In this document: piece after piece, positions 43,463 to 52,718 of the stretch
Position numbering within the stretch: the first letter of the stretch is position 1
How the letters are laid out: every line of letters begins with the position of its first letter
NCBI GenBank assembly: GCA_937862815.1
Contig: CALMED010000017.1
Coordinates: 29,622-93,621 of the forward strand
Direction of reading: 5' to 3'
DNA: 64,000 bases
Source of the DNA: an uncultured Chitinophagaceae bacterium
GTDB taxonomy: Bacteria > Bacteroidota > Bacteroidia > Chitinophagales > Chitinophagaceae
Made by a program: the position numbers and the translations under genes
Notes under the pieces: model-generated
Seen by the model: only the letters and a program-made list of their open reading frames with translations
What the model was told of the DNA's origin: nothing
Databases searched by the model: none

Positions 43463-44743
43463 TCACTTGTACAGCACTGCATAGCCCCAGGGCTTGAGTT
43501 GCCGGTGACCGGTCATTTCTACTGCCTCTCCGCTGAACAGATCGGTAAAAGTGCCCCGCACCCGTTGGTCGGACACGTCCACCCGCAGTTGTTCCTCCGA
43601 AAAATTCAGCAGCACCAGCACTTCCCGCTGGCCGGCCTTACGAAGGAAGCTGAAGACCCGGTTAAGATGGTTGGTGGCCACCCGCCACGTGATCACCTCC
43701 GGGTGTCCCGCCCGCAGGGCGGGATGCTGTTTCCTGAATTCCAGCAGGGTCTTGTAAAACAGATGGAGTTCCGGCGCATCGGTCCATTCAATTTCATCCT
43801 TATCAAAAAAATGCAGGCGGCGGTGATTGGGTAATTCCTGGCCGCTGTACAGCAGCGGAATGCCGTTCCAGGTGCAGCTGAATACGGCCAGGGGCAAGGC
43901 CATGGGACCGTATTTTTCGTACTCGGTACCGTTCCAGCTGTTTTCGTCGTGGTTGGTGGTGAAGAAAGAACGGATGTGGTGGTAGGGCTTTTTCTGCTGG
44001 TAGCCGGTGAGGGCACGGTCCAGTTCGTGCAGGTTGCGGTGATGGCGGTAAAACTCCTGGGTACTGTGCATCCAGTGCCAGCTGTAGCTCACATCAAACA
44101 CCTGTGCATAGGGCTCATCGCCCCACTGATCAAATTCGCCGAGCCAGAACAGGGGTTTCAGCTGGTCGAGCTCCCGCCGGGCCGCTTCCCAGAAATCCAC
44201 GGGTACCAGCATGGCCATATCGCAGCGAAATCCGTCAATCCCGCAGTCTTCCACCCAGAACCGCATGGCGTCTGTCATGGCCCGGCGGAGAGCGGGATTG
44301 TTGAAGTTGAGGTGAATTACATCCTCCCAGTTCTCCACCGGGGGCCGGAAACTGCCGTCGGCATTGCGGTTGTAATAATCGGGATGCGTCAACGTCCACT
44401 CATGATCCCACCCGGTGTGGTTGGCCACCCAGTCAATGATCACCTTCATGCCCAGCGACCGGATCTGTTGCACCAGCTGCCGGAACTCATCCAGGGTGCC
44501 GAACTCGGGGTTGGTCTGCACATAACTGGAGCAGGCATAATAACTCCCGAGACTGCCCTTTCGGTTGAGCACGGAAATGGGTGTAACAGGCATCAACCAG
44601 ATCACTTCCACGCCCATCGCCTGCAGGCGGGGCAGGTGCCGGGCAAAAGCGGCAAAGGTCCCCTCCGGCGTGTATTGCCGCAGGTTCACCTCATAAATAT
44701 TGGTGGAAGCCACCCAGGGGGCGGGCCGGACGGTTGTCGTCAT
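43463..44743 (-). CDS. Cytoplasmic GH13 alpha-amylase-family enzyme
   Basis: 426 residues from the ATG at 44743 (MTTTVRPAPW); an ATG at 44797 would add 18 residues. Alpha-amylase barrel with all four conserved regions: DWVANH (region I), GFRCDMAM (nucleophile Asp), LFWLGEFD (acid Glu) and TNHDENSW (Asp). The C-terminal beta domain (about 345-426) is present. No signal peptide, so it likely acts on internal glucans such as glycogen breakdown products; specificity cannot be given. No linked glycan-uptake (SusCD) genes. Confidence 0.88.
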   Translation of the reverse strand: MTTTVRPAPWVASTNIYEVNLRQYTPEGTFAAFARHLPRLQAMGVEVIWLMPVTPISVLNRKGSLGSYYACSSYVQTNPEFGTLDEFRQLVQQIRSLGMKVIIDWVANHTGWDHEWTLTHPDYYNRNADGSFRPPVENWEDVIHLNFNNPALRRAMTDAMRFWVEDCGIDGFRCDMAMLVPVDFWEAARRELDQLKPLFWLGEFDQWGDEPYAQVFDVSYSWHWMHSTQEFYRHHRNLHELDRALTGYQQKKPYHHIRSFFTTNHDENSWNGTEYEKYGPMALPLAVFSCTWNGIPLLYSGQELPNHRRLHFFDKDEIEWTDAPELHLFYKTLLEFRKQHPALRAGHPEVITWRVATNHLNRVFSFLRKAGQREVLVLLNFSEEQLRVDVSDQRVRGTFTDLFSGEAVEMTGHRQLKPWGYAVLYK

Positions 44744-44818
44744 GGTGGTCGTAATTGGCGTCAATGATACGAAGGGAGGGGCAAACAGGGGCCTCATTTT
44801 TTCCACTTTCAAACCATG

Positions 44819-44826
44819 TACCTTTG
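44819..44826 (+). promoter_or_regulatory. -7 box of ispH
   Basis: TACCTTTG, full match to TAnnTTTG, 18 nt before the ispH ATG; TTTT lies about 18 nt upstream. Confidence 0.6.
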
Positions 44827-44844
44827 CGGCTGTTATATCATGCT

Positions 44845-46077
44845 ATGAAGAAATTCGAGGTTCCTTCCATTTACCGCAGCGAATTGATTACGGCCATCAA
44901 GAACAAACGGCGGCAGGATGACAAGCTGAAGAAAGATTTTTCGCCCACCCTGCTCGACCTGGGGCCGGTGCAATTTTACCTGGCCCGGCATTTCGGTTTT
45001 TGCTACGGGGTGGAAAACGCCATTGAGATCGCCTTCCGCACCATTGAGGAAAATCCCGGTAAACGAATTTTTCTGCTCAGCGAAATGATTCATAACCCGC
45101 AGGTCAATGCCACCCTGCTGGATAAGGGTGTCCGGTTTCTGCAGGATACCTACGGGCAGCAGCTGATTCCCTTCGAGGAACTGCATGCCGGCGATGTGGT
45201 GATTATACCCGCTTTTGGAACCACCCTTGAGATGGAGCAACAGTTACAGGAGAAAGGCATTTCCACCGAAAAGTACAACACCACCTGTCCCTTTGTGGAG
45301 AAAGTATGGAACCGCAGCGAGCAGCTGGCGGGCAAAGGATATTCCATTGTGGTACACGGAAAACCCAAACACGAAGAAACAAGAGCCACGTTCTCACATG
45401 CCAGTTCGCATACACCTACCGTAATTGTGAACGACATGAACGATGCGGTGGAACTGGCCAGATACATCACGGGTGAAAAGCTGCCCGACGCGTTTTACGA
45501 CGAGTTCGCCGGTTTGTACAGCAAGGGGTTTGACATTGAAAAAGACCTGCAGCGTTTTGGTGTGGTCAACCAAACCACGCAGCTGGCCAGCGATACCCAG
45601 GCCATTGCCGAATACCTGAAGCAGGTGGTGATGCAGCATTACCAGCTGAATGAGTCAACGATCGGAGAACGGTTTGCCGACACCCGGGATACGCTGTGTT
45701 ACGCCACCAACGACAACCAGACGGCAGTCACCGGCCTGCTGGAAACCCCGGCGCACCTGGCCCTGGTGATTGGCGGCTATAACAGCTCCAACACCACCCA
45801 CCTGGTGGAACTCTGTGAAACCAAACTCCCTACCTATTTCATCAACAGTACCGACAAAATTCTTTCGGCTACAGAAATTCTGCATTTCAATTTTCACAAC
45901 AAGCAGGAGTACCTCACCCGCGACTACCTGCCTTCCGCCACCCCGGTGAAAATCCTGGTCACCAGCGGCGCTTCCTGCCCCGATGCGCTGGTGGAGGCCG
46001 TGCTGCGGAAGATCGCCTCCTACTACGAGTTGGAGGAGCAACTGGACGAGCAGGAACAACGGTTTAAATCCCTGTAA
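44845..46077 (+). CDS. ispH: 4-hydroxy-3-methylbut-2-enyl diphosphate reductase
   Basis: Iron-sulfur enzyme making IPP and DMAPP in the last step of the MEP isoprenoid pathway. 410 residues from the ATG at 44845; the open frame extends 30 residues further upstream but a -7 box at 44819-44826 lies inside that part. Cluster ligands: Cys in FGFCYGVENA, TTCPFVEKVW and SGASCPDAL; also HNPQVN and HGKPKHEET. It is the long form common in Bacteroidota and cyanobacteria, not the about 315-residue E. coli form. Confidence 0.94.
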   Translation: MKKFEVPSIYRSELITAIKNKRRQDDKLKKDFSPTLLDLGPVQFYLARHFGFCYGVENAIEIAFRTIEENPGKRIFLLSEMIHNPQVNATLLDKGVRFLQDTYGQQLIPFEELHAGDVVIIPAFGTTLEMEQQLQEKGISTEKYNTTCPFVEKVWNRSEQLAGKGYSIVVHGKPKHEETRATFSHASSHTPTVIVNDMNDAVELARYITGEKLPDAFYDEFAGLYSKGFDIEKDLQRFGVVNQTTQLASDTQAIAEYLKQVVMQHYQLNESTIGERFADTRDTLCYATNDNQTAVTGLLETPAHLALVIGGYNSSNTTHLVELCETKLPTYFINSTDKILSATEILHFNFHNKQEYLTRDYLPSATPVKILVTSGASCPDALVEAVLRKIASYYELEEQLDEQEQRFKSL

Positions 46078-46126
46078 GTGAAAAGCGGGCGCTTGCAGCA
46101 ACGGTAATTGAATAAACAGACAAGAC

Positions 46127-46157
46127 AAAGGCTGCTTCGTAAACCGAAGCAGCCTTT
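46127..46157. terminator. Bidirectional terminator between ispH and the T9SS cargo gene
   Basis: AAAGGCTGCTTCG (46127-46139) and CGAAGCAGCCTTT (46145-46157) form a perfect 13-bp stem around a 5-nt loop, with A/T ends on both sides. Serves two convergent genes. Confidence 0.88.
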
Positions 46158-46194
46158 GTTGTTAACAGGACTGGCGTTCCTGCCAGGTGCTGTG

Positions 46195-47694
46195 TTACTG
46201 TATCACAATTTTTTGCACGGTCTGTTCACCTGTTGCACGGAACTGCACCCGCAGCATATACAAACCAGGCTGCAGTTGCTGCAGTTGCAGCTGCTGCTGG
46301 TTGATGCCGTTCCAGCGGCGAAGGGTTTTTCCGCTCATGTCTTCCAGGGATACATCGGTAAGCCCGGCGTCCGCAGGGAAGATAACATTAACTGTTTCAC
46401 GGCCCGGGTTGGGGAATACGCGGAGCACCACCGCACTGCTGCCGGTCCGCAGCGAACGGATATCACTGTAAGCAGCCTTCCCGTCAAGGTCCACCTGCCG
46501 CAGGCGATAAAAGACCGTACCATTGTTCACCGATGCATCCCGGAACTGATAGCGGGCTCCGTCACCGGTACCGTTGGGCAAGCGGGAAGGGACAAAACCA
46601 ATTGTTTCAAACGCACCGTTCTCCAGGCGGCGCTGCACATCAAATCCTTTGTTTTCCGACTCGCTGGCGGTTTCCCAACTCAGCAGGGCGCCGTTGCCTT
46701 CCCGCCGGGTTTCAAATGATACCATACGAACGGGCAGAACGCCACATGCTTGTTGCAGCGATTCAAAAATGAGATTGTTATCGGCATTCAGGAGATTGAT
46801 GAAAACAAACAGTTTATCATCGGCCGTGGGGCCACTGTTGCCCGCATACGGAAACACCCCCGTGGAGAAAGCGCCACCGGACGTCACATTAATATTGGCC
46901 GGATTGGAAGCGATGACCGCATCGGCTGCGGGATTAAATTGGTTGTCGCCATTGTCGCGGTAAATGGTAAAAGAGAAATTCAGGTCTTCCGTGGTGGTAA
47001 TGTTGTTGACAACCGTCAGGGAATACGTGCGCTGCGCCACCCCGTTGAGGACAGCACAGCCCTGGGTCAACACGACCTGGGGAGCAGTGAGCGAGATACG
47101 GTTACTGCAGTTCACACACTGGGGAGGCCAGCTGGAATTGGGATTGGCACGGGTACCCCACAAATCGGCCCGCATCATATTGCCAACAGCGCATCCGTTG
47201 GGAACGGAGGCGGTAAGGCCGGATACTGTGATGGTGCGTTGGCCATTCACCAGCGGACCGGCTGTAACCGTATAGCTGGTGGTGATGGGTGCGTTTCCAC
47301 CCGGGCGGTAGGCCGCCAACGGCGTGTATACAGTGGCGCTGCTTGCCTCGAAAGCGATGTTAATAAATGGAAGCCTGCCGGTGCCTCCCTTTCGCAGATT
47401 GGCCAGCGATGGCGCCGGCTTGTTTACATCACAACTGAATGGAGTGGTACCCCAGTATTCGGGATAATCGGCTTCCAGCCAGGCCTGGATAACGGTAATC
47501 CGGAAGGGATTGGCGACGGTTAACTGGTAACTCACGTCGAGCGTAAGCAGGCAATTCGCGGGATTGGACGGATCGGGGGCCGAAGAACGGATCCGCACCA
47601 CCGGGCTCACAACGCCGCAATCCTGCGCAAAGGAAACAGCATGGGTTAACAAGAAAAGAAAGAGTACAGAGAAAGCACGGTAAAGCTTTTGCAT
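46195..47694 (-). CDS. Secreted protein with C-terminal T9SS sorting domain
   Basis: 499 residues from the ATG at 47694 (MQKLYRAFSVLFLFLLTHAVSFA), a clear Sec signal peptide; an open extension of 34 residues upstream is not signal-like. The mature part is beta-rich with scattered Cys and no recognised catalytic motif. From about 345 a segment (PVRMVSFETRREGNGALLSWETASESENKGFDVQ, key words LSWETASE and GFDVQR) leads into the type A sorting domain (about 420-499: VFPNPGRETVNV, LQPGLYMLRV). Such proteins cross the outer membrane by T9SS and lose this tail to PorU. Function unknown. Confidence 0.82.
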   Translation of the reverse strand: MQKLYRAFSVLFLFLLTHAVSFAQDCGVVSPVVRIRSSAPDPSNPANCLLTLDVSYQLTVANPFRITVIQAWLEADYPEYWGTTPFSCDVNKPAPSLANLRKGGTGRLPFINIAFEASSATVYTPLAAYRPGGNAPITTSYTVTAGPLVNGQRTITVSGLTASVPNGCAVGNMMRADLWGTRANPNSSWPPQCVNCSNRISLTAPQVVLTQGCAVLNGVAQRTYSLTVVNNITTTEDLNFSFTIYRDNGDNQFNPAADAVIASNPANINVTSGGAFSTGVFPYAGNSGPTADDKLFVFINLLNADNNLIFESLQQACGVLPVRMVSFETRREGNGALLSWETASESENKGFDVQRRLENGAFETIGFVPSRLPNGTGDGARYQFRDASVNNGTVFYRLRQVDLDGKAAYSDIRSLRTGSSAVVLRVFPNPGRETVNVIFPADAGLTDVSLEDMSGKTLRRWNGINQQQLQLQQLQPGLYMLRVQFRATGEQTVQKIVIQ

Positions 47695-48013
47695 GACAGA
47701 TGATTTTTGGTAAACAATTGCGGTTCTCCGCAGGACATCCGGATGAAAGCGTAATTCGTGCAGGATAAAAGATTCATTCGCCGGAATTACCGGCAAAATC
47801 TATAAGCGACTGTAAAAGGGTTGTGTTGCTATTGATTTAATAGCTGGTCTTTGAGGAGGATAACGGAATCGTAAAATTAATACCCGCCCTGCTGTTTTTC
47901 AAATTATTTTTTTCTATGTGGGAAAAAAATAATCACCGGGTTACAGGCCACTGCAATCCATCAAAAAGCAAGAGGAGTGAGTTATTCATAATACGAATAT
48001 TTCTCGTGGTTTC
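47695..48013. other. Intergenic region with AT-rich inverted repeat
   Basis: 319 bases without a gene. Within it ATTATTTTTTTC (47903-47914) and GAAAAAAATAAT (47922-47933) form a 12-bp AT-rich stem with a 7-nt loop. On the minus strand a TAGATTTTG-like box (near 47795-47805) could be the promoter of the cargo gene. The region beyond the cmk stop shows no GC-rich terminator. Confidence 0.45.
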
Positions 48014-48694
48014 TCAGGCTGTTTCCACGGATCGCACCCACTCCTGCACCACTTGCAGTTGACCGGTGGGTGTCAGATGCGAGTTATCCAGCAGCCGGGC
48101 ATCCGCTGCCTGGGTAAGCGGACTTACGGCCCGGGTGGAGTCAATGTGATCCCGCTGCAGCAGGTTGGACTTCACTTCTTCGAGGGTTACGTGCGGGTTT
48201 TTGTGCTGCATTTCTTCATAGCGGCGCCGGGCACGGATATCGGGATCGGCCGTCATAAAAATTTTCAGTTCGGCATCCGGGAAAACGGTAGTACCAATGT
48301 CCCGTCCGTCCATCACGATTCCTTTTTGCTGCCCCATCCGTCGCTGCTGGGCCACGGCAAACGACCGCACGTCGGGCAGGGCAGCCACCTCGCTCACCTT
48401 CTCAGCCACTACCAGGTCGCGGATGATGTATTCCACATTTTCGCCGTTCAGGTATATTTCAGATTTACCCGATTCCGGGTCGGGGCGGAAGTCCAGTTCA
48501 ATCTGCCGCAGGGCTTCCTGCACGGCTTCGGGATGCGACCAGTCGAGATGATGCCGCAGAAAGTACAGGGTGATGGCCCGGTACATGGCGCCGCTATCGA
48601 TGTACACGTAGTCCAGTTCGCGGGCGAGTTGGCGGGCCAGGGTACTCTTGCCGCAGGAGGAATAACCGTCAATAGCAATGATGATCTTTTTCAT
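48014..48694 (-). CDS. cmk: Cytidylate kinase
   Basis: Phosphorylates CMP and dCMP. 226 residues from the ATG at 48694 (MKKIIIAIDGYSSCGKST); the longer frame to 48763 would run through the clpC terminator. P loop GYSSCGKST, YIDSGAMYRA, and the lid region GIVMDGRDIGTTVFPDA. Complete. Own -7 box between the clpC terminator and the start codon. Confidence 0.95.
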   Translation of the reverse strand: MKKIIIAIDGYSSCGKSTLARQLARELDYVYIDSGAMYRAITLYFLRHHLDWSHPEAVQEALRQIELDFRPDPESGKSEIYLNGENVEYIIRDLVVAEKVSEVAALPDVRSFAVAQQRRMGQQKGIVMDGRDIGTTVFPDAELKIFMTADPDIRARRRYEEMQHKNPHVTLEEVKSNLLQRDHIDSTRAVSPLTQAADARLLDNSHLTPTGQLQVVQEWVRSVETA

Positions 48695-48701
48695 GCTCCG
48701 G

Positions 48702-48709
48702 CGAAAGTA
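48702..48709 (-). promoter_or_regulatory. Candidate -7 box of cmk
   Basis: Minus-strand TACTTTCG, one mismatch from TAnnTTTG, 7 nt before the cmk ATG and behind the clpC terminator. T-rich sequence occupies the -33 region. Confidence 0.5.
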
Positions 48710-48727
48710 GCGGAAAAAAAGGGGATG

Positions 48728-48754
48728 AAAAAAACCCCGGAGGATCTCCGGGGT
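48728..48754 (-). terminator. Rho-independent terminator after clpC
   Basis: Minus-strand ACCCCGGAG...CTCCGGGGT: 9-bp perfect stem (48734-48742 with 48746-48754), 3-nt loop, followed by seven T. Starts 8 nt past the clpC stop. Confidence 0.92.
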
Positions 48755-48762
48755 CAGGTACA

Positions 48763-51297
48763 TTATGCTTTGGATGGATGCGACAATTCCGTTCGCTCGT
48801 TGATCGTAAAGGTGATCTGTTGCGCCTCTTTATTGAGGTGCGCCTGCAGCACATCGCCTTCCTTGATATTCATCTTCAGGATCTCTTCCGCCAACGGATC
48901 TTCCAGGTACTTCTGGATGGCCCGGTGCAGCGGTCGGGCGCCAAACTGCACATCATATCCTTTTTCGGCCAGGAACTCCTTCACCTCGGCCGACAGCTCC
49001 AGGGTAAAGCCCAGTGTCTTGAGACGGGCCAGCACGCCTTTCATCAGGATGTCAATGATGAGGAAGATGTGATCCTTCGTCAGCGAGTTGAAGATAATCA
49101 CATCGTCAATCCTGTTCAGAAATTCGGGGGAGAAGGTCTTTTTGAGCGCTTTTTCAATCACTGCCTTGTTGGCTTCTTCCTGGTTCTGCACCCGGGAGCT
49201 GGTGGCAAAGCCCACCCCTTCGCCGAAATCTTTCAGCTGGCGTACTCCAATGTTGGAGGTCATGATAATGAGCGTGTTCTTGAAATCAACTTTCCGGCCC
49301 AGCCCGTCGGTCAGCTGGCCATCGTCCAGCACCTGCAGCAGGATGTTATAAATATCGGGATGCGCTTTTTCAATTTCATCGAGCAGTACAACGGAGTAGG
49401 GTTTGCGACGAACCCTTTCGGTGAGCTGGCCGCCCTCTTCGTACCCCACGTAACCGGGAGGCGCTCCAATGAGGCGGCTCACGGTGAACTTCTCCATGTA
49501 TTCGCTCATGTCAATCCGGACCAGGGCCTCCTCCGAATCAAACATGTGGCGGGCCAGCGCACGGGCTAGTTCCGTCTTGCCCACACCGGTGGGGCCCAGG
49601 AAGATGAATGTACCGATGGGTTTCTTGGGATCCTTCAGGCCCACCCGGTTGCGCTGGATGGCTTTCACCACCTTGCTGATGGCTTCTTCCTGTCCAATCA
49701 CGGCCCCCTGCAGGTCTTCGGCCATGCGGCGGAGCTTATCGCTTTCCGCCTGCACCATCCGCTTCACCGGGATGCCGGTCATCATGCTCACCACTTCGGC
49801 GATGGCTTCCTCGTCAATAGGATAGCGCATGTGCTTGCTTTCCTCTTCCCACTTCGATTTGGCTTTTTCCAGCTCTTCGCCCAGTCTTTTTTCGGTATCC
49901 CGCAGGGCAGCGGCTTCTTCAAAACGCTGGCTTTTCACCACTTTGTTCTTTTCCAGCTTGATGTCTTCAATCTTCTTCTCCAGGTCCAGAATCTCCTGCG
50001 GTACGTTGATGTTCTTGAGGTGCACCCGGGCGCCCACTTCATCCATTACGTCAATGGCTTTATCGGGCAAAAGGCGGTCGGTGATGTAGCGGTCGCTCAG
50101 CTTCACGCAGGCGTCAATGGCATCATCGGCATACGACACGTTGTGAAACTCTTCGTACTTGGGCTTGATGTTGTTAAGGATCTGGATGGTTTCGTCCACG
50201 CTCGGCGGTTCAATCATCACCTTCTGAAAACGGCGGTCAAGGGCACCGTCTTTCTCAATGTACATGCGGTATTCATCCAGCGTGGAAGCACCGATGCATT
50301 GCAGTTCGCCGCGGGCCAGCGCCGGCTTAAAGATATTGGAGGCATCCAGCGAACCGCTGGCGCCTCCGGCACCCACGAGGGTGTGAATTTCATCAATGAA
50401 GAGGATGACGTCGCGGTTCTTTTCCAGCTCGTTCATGATGGCCTTCATGCGCTCTTCAAACTGGCCGCGGTACTTGGTTCCGGCCACCAGTGCCGCCAGG
50501 TCGAGGGACACCACGCGTTTGTCGTAGAGTACCCGCGATACTTTGCGCTGCACAATGCGGAGGGCCAGGCCTTCCACGATGGCCGTCTTGCCCACCCCGG
50601 GTTCGCCGATAAGGATGGGGTTGTTTTTCTTTCGGCGCGACAGAATCTGCGATACCCGCTCGATCTCCTCTTCGCGGCCCACAATGGGATCCAGGGCTCC
50701 GCTTTCTGCCAGTCGTGTGATATCGCGTCCGAAATTATCCAAAACGGGAGTTTTGCTTTTGGCTCCTGCCTGTGATTTGGATTTGGACTGGGCATAGCGC
50801 GACTTTTCCTCATCAAACTCCTCTTCACCGGGATCGTCATAATCGGCCCGGGGTTCGTTGGATTTCACCATGCCCAATTCATTGCGGAATATGTCGTAAT
50901 CCACTTCAAACTGGTTGAGGATCTGGGTGGCAACGTTTTCCTTGTTTTTGAGGATAGAGAGCATCAGGTGCTCCGTTTCCACCTGCGGGCTCTTCAGCGC
51001 TTTGGCTTCCAGCACAGTTACCCGGATAACTTTCTCGGCCTGCTTGGTGAGCGGAAGGCTGTTGATATTGGCGATATTCTTACCGGTTTTGTCTTTCACG
51101 GCCAGTTCGATCTCTTTACGGAGTTCGTACAAATCCACCTGCAACTGCTTCAGAATCTTCACCGCCGTGTTTTCACCTTCCCGGATCATGCCCAGCACAA
51201 GATGTTCGGTTCCAATGAAATCATTTCCCAGCCGGAGTGCTTCCTCCCGGCTGAATGAAATAATTTCTTTTACCTGGGTAGAAAAATTGTGATCCAT
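48763..51297 (-). CDS. clpC: ATP-dependent Clp protease ATP-binding subunit ClpC
   Basis: Hsp100 unfoldase that feeds substrates to ClpP. 844 residues: N-terminal double repeat domain (1-145, opening [20 protein letters not shown]), AAA1 with GEPGVGKTA and [10 protein letters not shown], middle UVR-type coiled coil (about 430-465), AAA2 with GPTGVGKTE, the ClpP-docking type loop region, and the C-terminal D2 small domain. An acidic linker at about 148-160 is extended. clpP is not adjacent. Monocistronic, with a terminator behind. Confidence 0.95.
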   Translation of the reverse strand: MDHNFSTQVKEIISFSREEALRLGNDFIGTEHLVLGMIREGENTAVKILKQLQVDLYELRKEIELAVKDKTGKNIANINSLPLTKQAEKVIRVTVLEAKALKSPQVETEHLMLSILKNKENVATQILNQFEVDYDIFRNELGMVKSNEPRADYDDPGEEEFDEEKSRYAQSKSKSQAGAKSKTPVLDNFGRDITRLAESGALDPIVGREEEIERVSQILSRRKKNNPILIGEPGVGKTAIVEGLALRIVQRKVSRVLYDKRVVSLDLAALVAGTKYRGQFEERMKAIMNELEKNRDVILFIDEIHTLVGAGGASGSLDASNIFKPALARGELQCIGASTLDEYRMYIEKDGALDRRFQKVMIEPPSVDETIQILNNIKPKYEEFHNVSYADDAIDACVKLSDRYITDRLLPDKAIDVMDEVGARVHLKNINVPQEILDLEKKIEDIKLEKNKVVKSQRFEEAAALRDTEKRLGEELEKAKSKWEEESKHMRYPIDEEAIAEVVSMMTGIPVKRMVQAESDKLRRMAEDLQGAVIGQEEAISKVVKAIQRNRVGLKDPKKPIGTFIFLGPTGVGKTELARALARHMFDSEEALVRIDMSEYMEKFTVSRLIGAPPGYVGYEEGGQLTERVRRKPYSVVLLDEIEKAHPDIYNILLQVLDDGQLTDGLGRKVDFKNTLIIMTSNIGVRQLKDFGEGVGFATSSRVQNQEEANKAVIEKALKKTFSPEFLNRIDDVIIFNSLTKDHIFLIIDILMKGVLARLKTLGFTLELSAEVKEFLAEKGYDVQFGARPLHRAIQKYLEDPLAEEILKMNIKEGDVLQAHLNKEAQQITFTINERTELSHPSKA

Positions 51298-51381
51298 ATA
51301 CGGATTTTCGGTTTTTACAATTATAACGAATATTTTTGAGACGCTATTTCGTCAAGTTACACACCTTTTGTGAATAAACAC

Positions 51382-51759
51382 ATGAATGTCAAAATTGATA
51401 CCAGAGAGAAATTTCAGGTAATTACACTACTGGACAAGTCCTTTCCTGTTAATATGACAGATGAAATGCAGGATTTGTTGCTTTCCTGTCGTGCAGGCGC
51501 TGTTAAAAACGTAGTACTGAACCTGAAGAACGCCGCGACGGTTGATCTTGAGTCCGCCGAGATGCTGCAACAGGTGCAGCAGGATTTTTATGATCAGGGA
51601 TACTCGTTCGTGATCTGCGAACTGCAACCGGCTGTGGAAACCTTTCTCGATGAAAACGAAATCCTTGAATTTCTCAATGTAACACCCACTGAAAGTGAAG
51701 CCTGGGATATTGTGCAGATGGAAGAAATTGAGCGGGAACTGCTGGGCGATGAAGAATAG
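51382..51759 (+). CDS. STAS-domain (anti-sigma-factor-antagonist-like) protein
   Basis: 125 residues from the ATG at 51382 (MNVKIDTREKFQVITL). The fold pattern of short strands and helices, with VVLNLKNAATVDLESAEMLQQ (key part NAATVDLESAEML), matches STAS proteins; the Ser/Thr that kinases usually phosphorylate in anti-anti-sigma factors is at the expected place (DLESAEM). The C-terminal tail is very acidic. No RsbW-like kinase or sigma factor gene is adjacent. Divergent from clpC, same strand as rnz 57 nt downstream. The role is unknown. Confidence 0.75.
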   Translation: MNVKIDTREKFQVITLLDKSFPVNMTDEMQDLLLSCRAGAVKNVVLNLKNAATVDLESAEMLQQVQQDFYDQGYSFVICELQPAVETFLDENEILEFLNVTPTESEAWDIVQMEEIERELLGDEE

Positions 51760-51815
51760 CCCGGAGCAGCTTTTGCAGAAGTCCTGATGTCCCACATAAA
51801 ACCACAACTTAAACC

Positions 51816-52718
51816 ATGCTCGCGGTAACCATCCTGGGAAATAATTCCGCCATTCCGGCACATGGCAGGCACCCGACGGCGCAGATCATTACCACGCCCG
51901 GCGAGTTGCTGTTGTTCGATTGCGGGGAAGGCACCCAGATCCAGATCCTGAACTACCGGATCAAACGGAGCCGCATCAACCACATCTTTATTTCGCATCT
52001 GCACGGTGATCATTACTTCGGACTCATCGGTTTGCTCAACAGTTTTGCCCTGCTGGGCCGCATCCAGCCGCTGCACGTGTACGGGCCACCCCCGCTGCGG
52101 GAAGTGCTGGACCTCCAGTTCCGCCTTTCCGATACCACCCTGCCCTATCCGTTCACCTTCCACCCGGTTGAACAGGACGGCCTGGTGCTCGACGCGCCGC
52201 TTTATACGGTGGAGGCTTTTTCCACCCGACACCGGATTCCCTGCCGCGGCTTCCTGGTGCGGGAGAAAAAAAACCTGCGCAAAGTGGTGGCCGCCGAAGC
52301 CATGCGGCACCAGGTGCCACCCTCTTTTTACCGCAACCTGCAACAGGGAGAAGACTATGTACTTCCCTCGGGTGAGGTGGTGCCCAATGCGGCCCTTACC
52401 CGCGACAACAGCCGGCCCAAATCGTATGCCTTTACCGCCGACACCCAATACGATCCCGCGTTGGCGGAGGTGGTGAAAGGTGTGGACCTGCTTTATCACG
52501 AGACCACCTACCTGCACGCCTTCAGCGAACAGGCCATGACCCGGTACCATGCCACCACCAAACAGGCGGCCAGCATTGCGCAGGCAGCCGGGGTAAAAAA
52601 GCTGCTGATCGGTCATTTCTCCGCCAAATTCGACGATCTTTCTTTGTTTGAAACGGAAACGCGGGAGGTTTTTCCCCATAGTGAAATAGCCCTGGAAGGC
52701 ACAACCTACCTGGTTTGA
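51816..52718 (+). CDS. rnz: Ribonuclease Z
   Basis: Zinc endonuclease that removes the 3' trailer of tRNA precursors, needed here because none of the tRNAs in the window encodes CCA. 300 residues; metallo-beta-lactamase fold with FDCGEGTQIQ, SHLHGDHYFG (the HxHxDH zinc motif about 60-66), SYAFTADTQYD, LLYHETTYL and GHFSAKFDD. Complete. Its last 13 bp overlap the convergent esterase gene. Confidence 0.95.
   Translation: MLAVTILGNNSAIPAHGRHPTAQIITTPGELLLFDCGEGTQIQILNYRIKRSRINHIFISHLHGDHYFGLIGLLNSFALLGRIQPLHVYGPPPLREVLDLQFRLSDTTLPYPFTFHPVEQDGLVLDAPLYTVEAFSTRHRIPCRGFLVREKKNLRKVVAAEAMRHQVPPSFYRNLQQGEDYVLPSGEVVPNAALTRDNSRPKSYAFTADTQYDPALAEVVKGVDLLYHETTYLHAFSEQAMTRYHATTKQAASIAQAAGVKKLLIGHFSAKFDDLSLFETETREVFPHSEIALEGTTYLV

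Noticed and set aside
44755..44844. 30-residue extension of IspH
   Set aside because: The TACCTTTG box at 44819-44826 lies inside it, and the family start fits the ATG at 44845.
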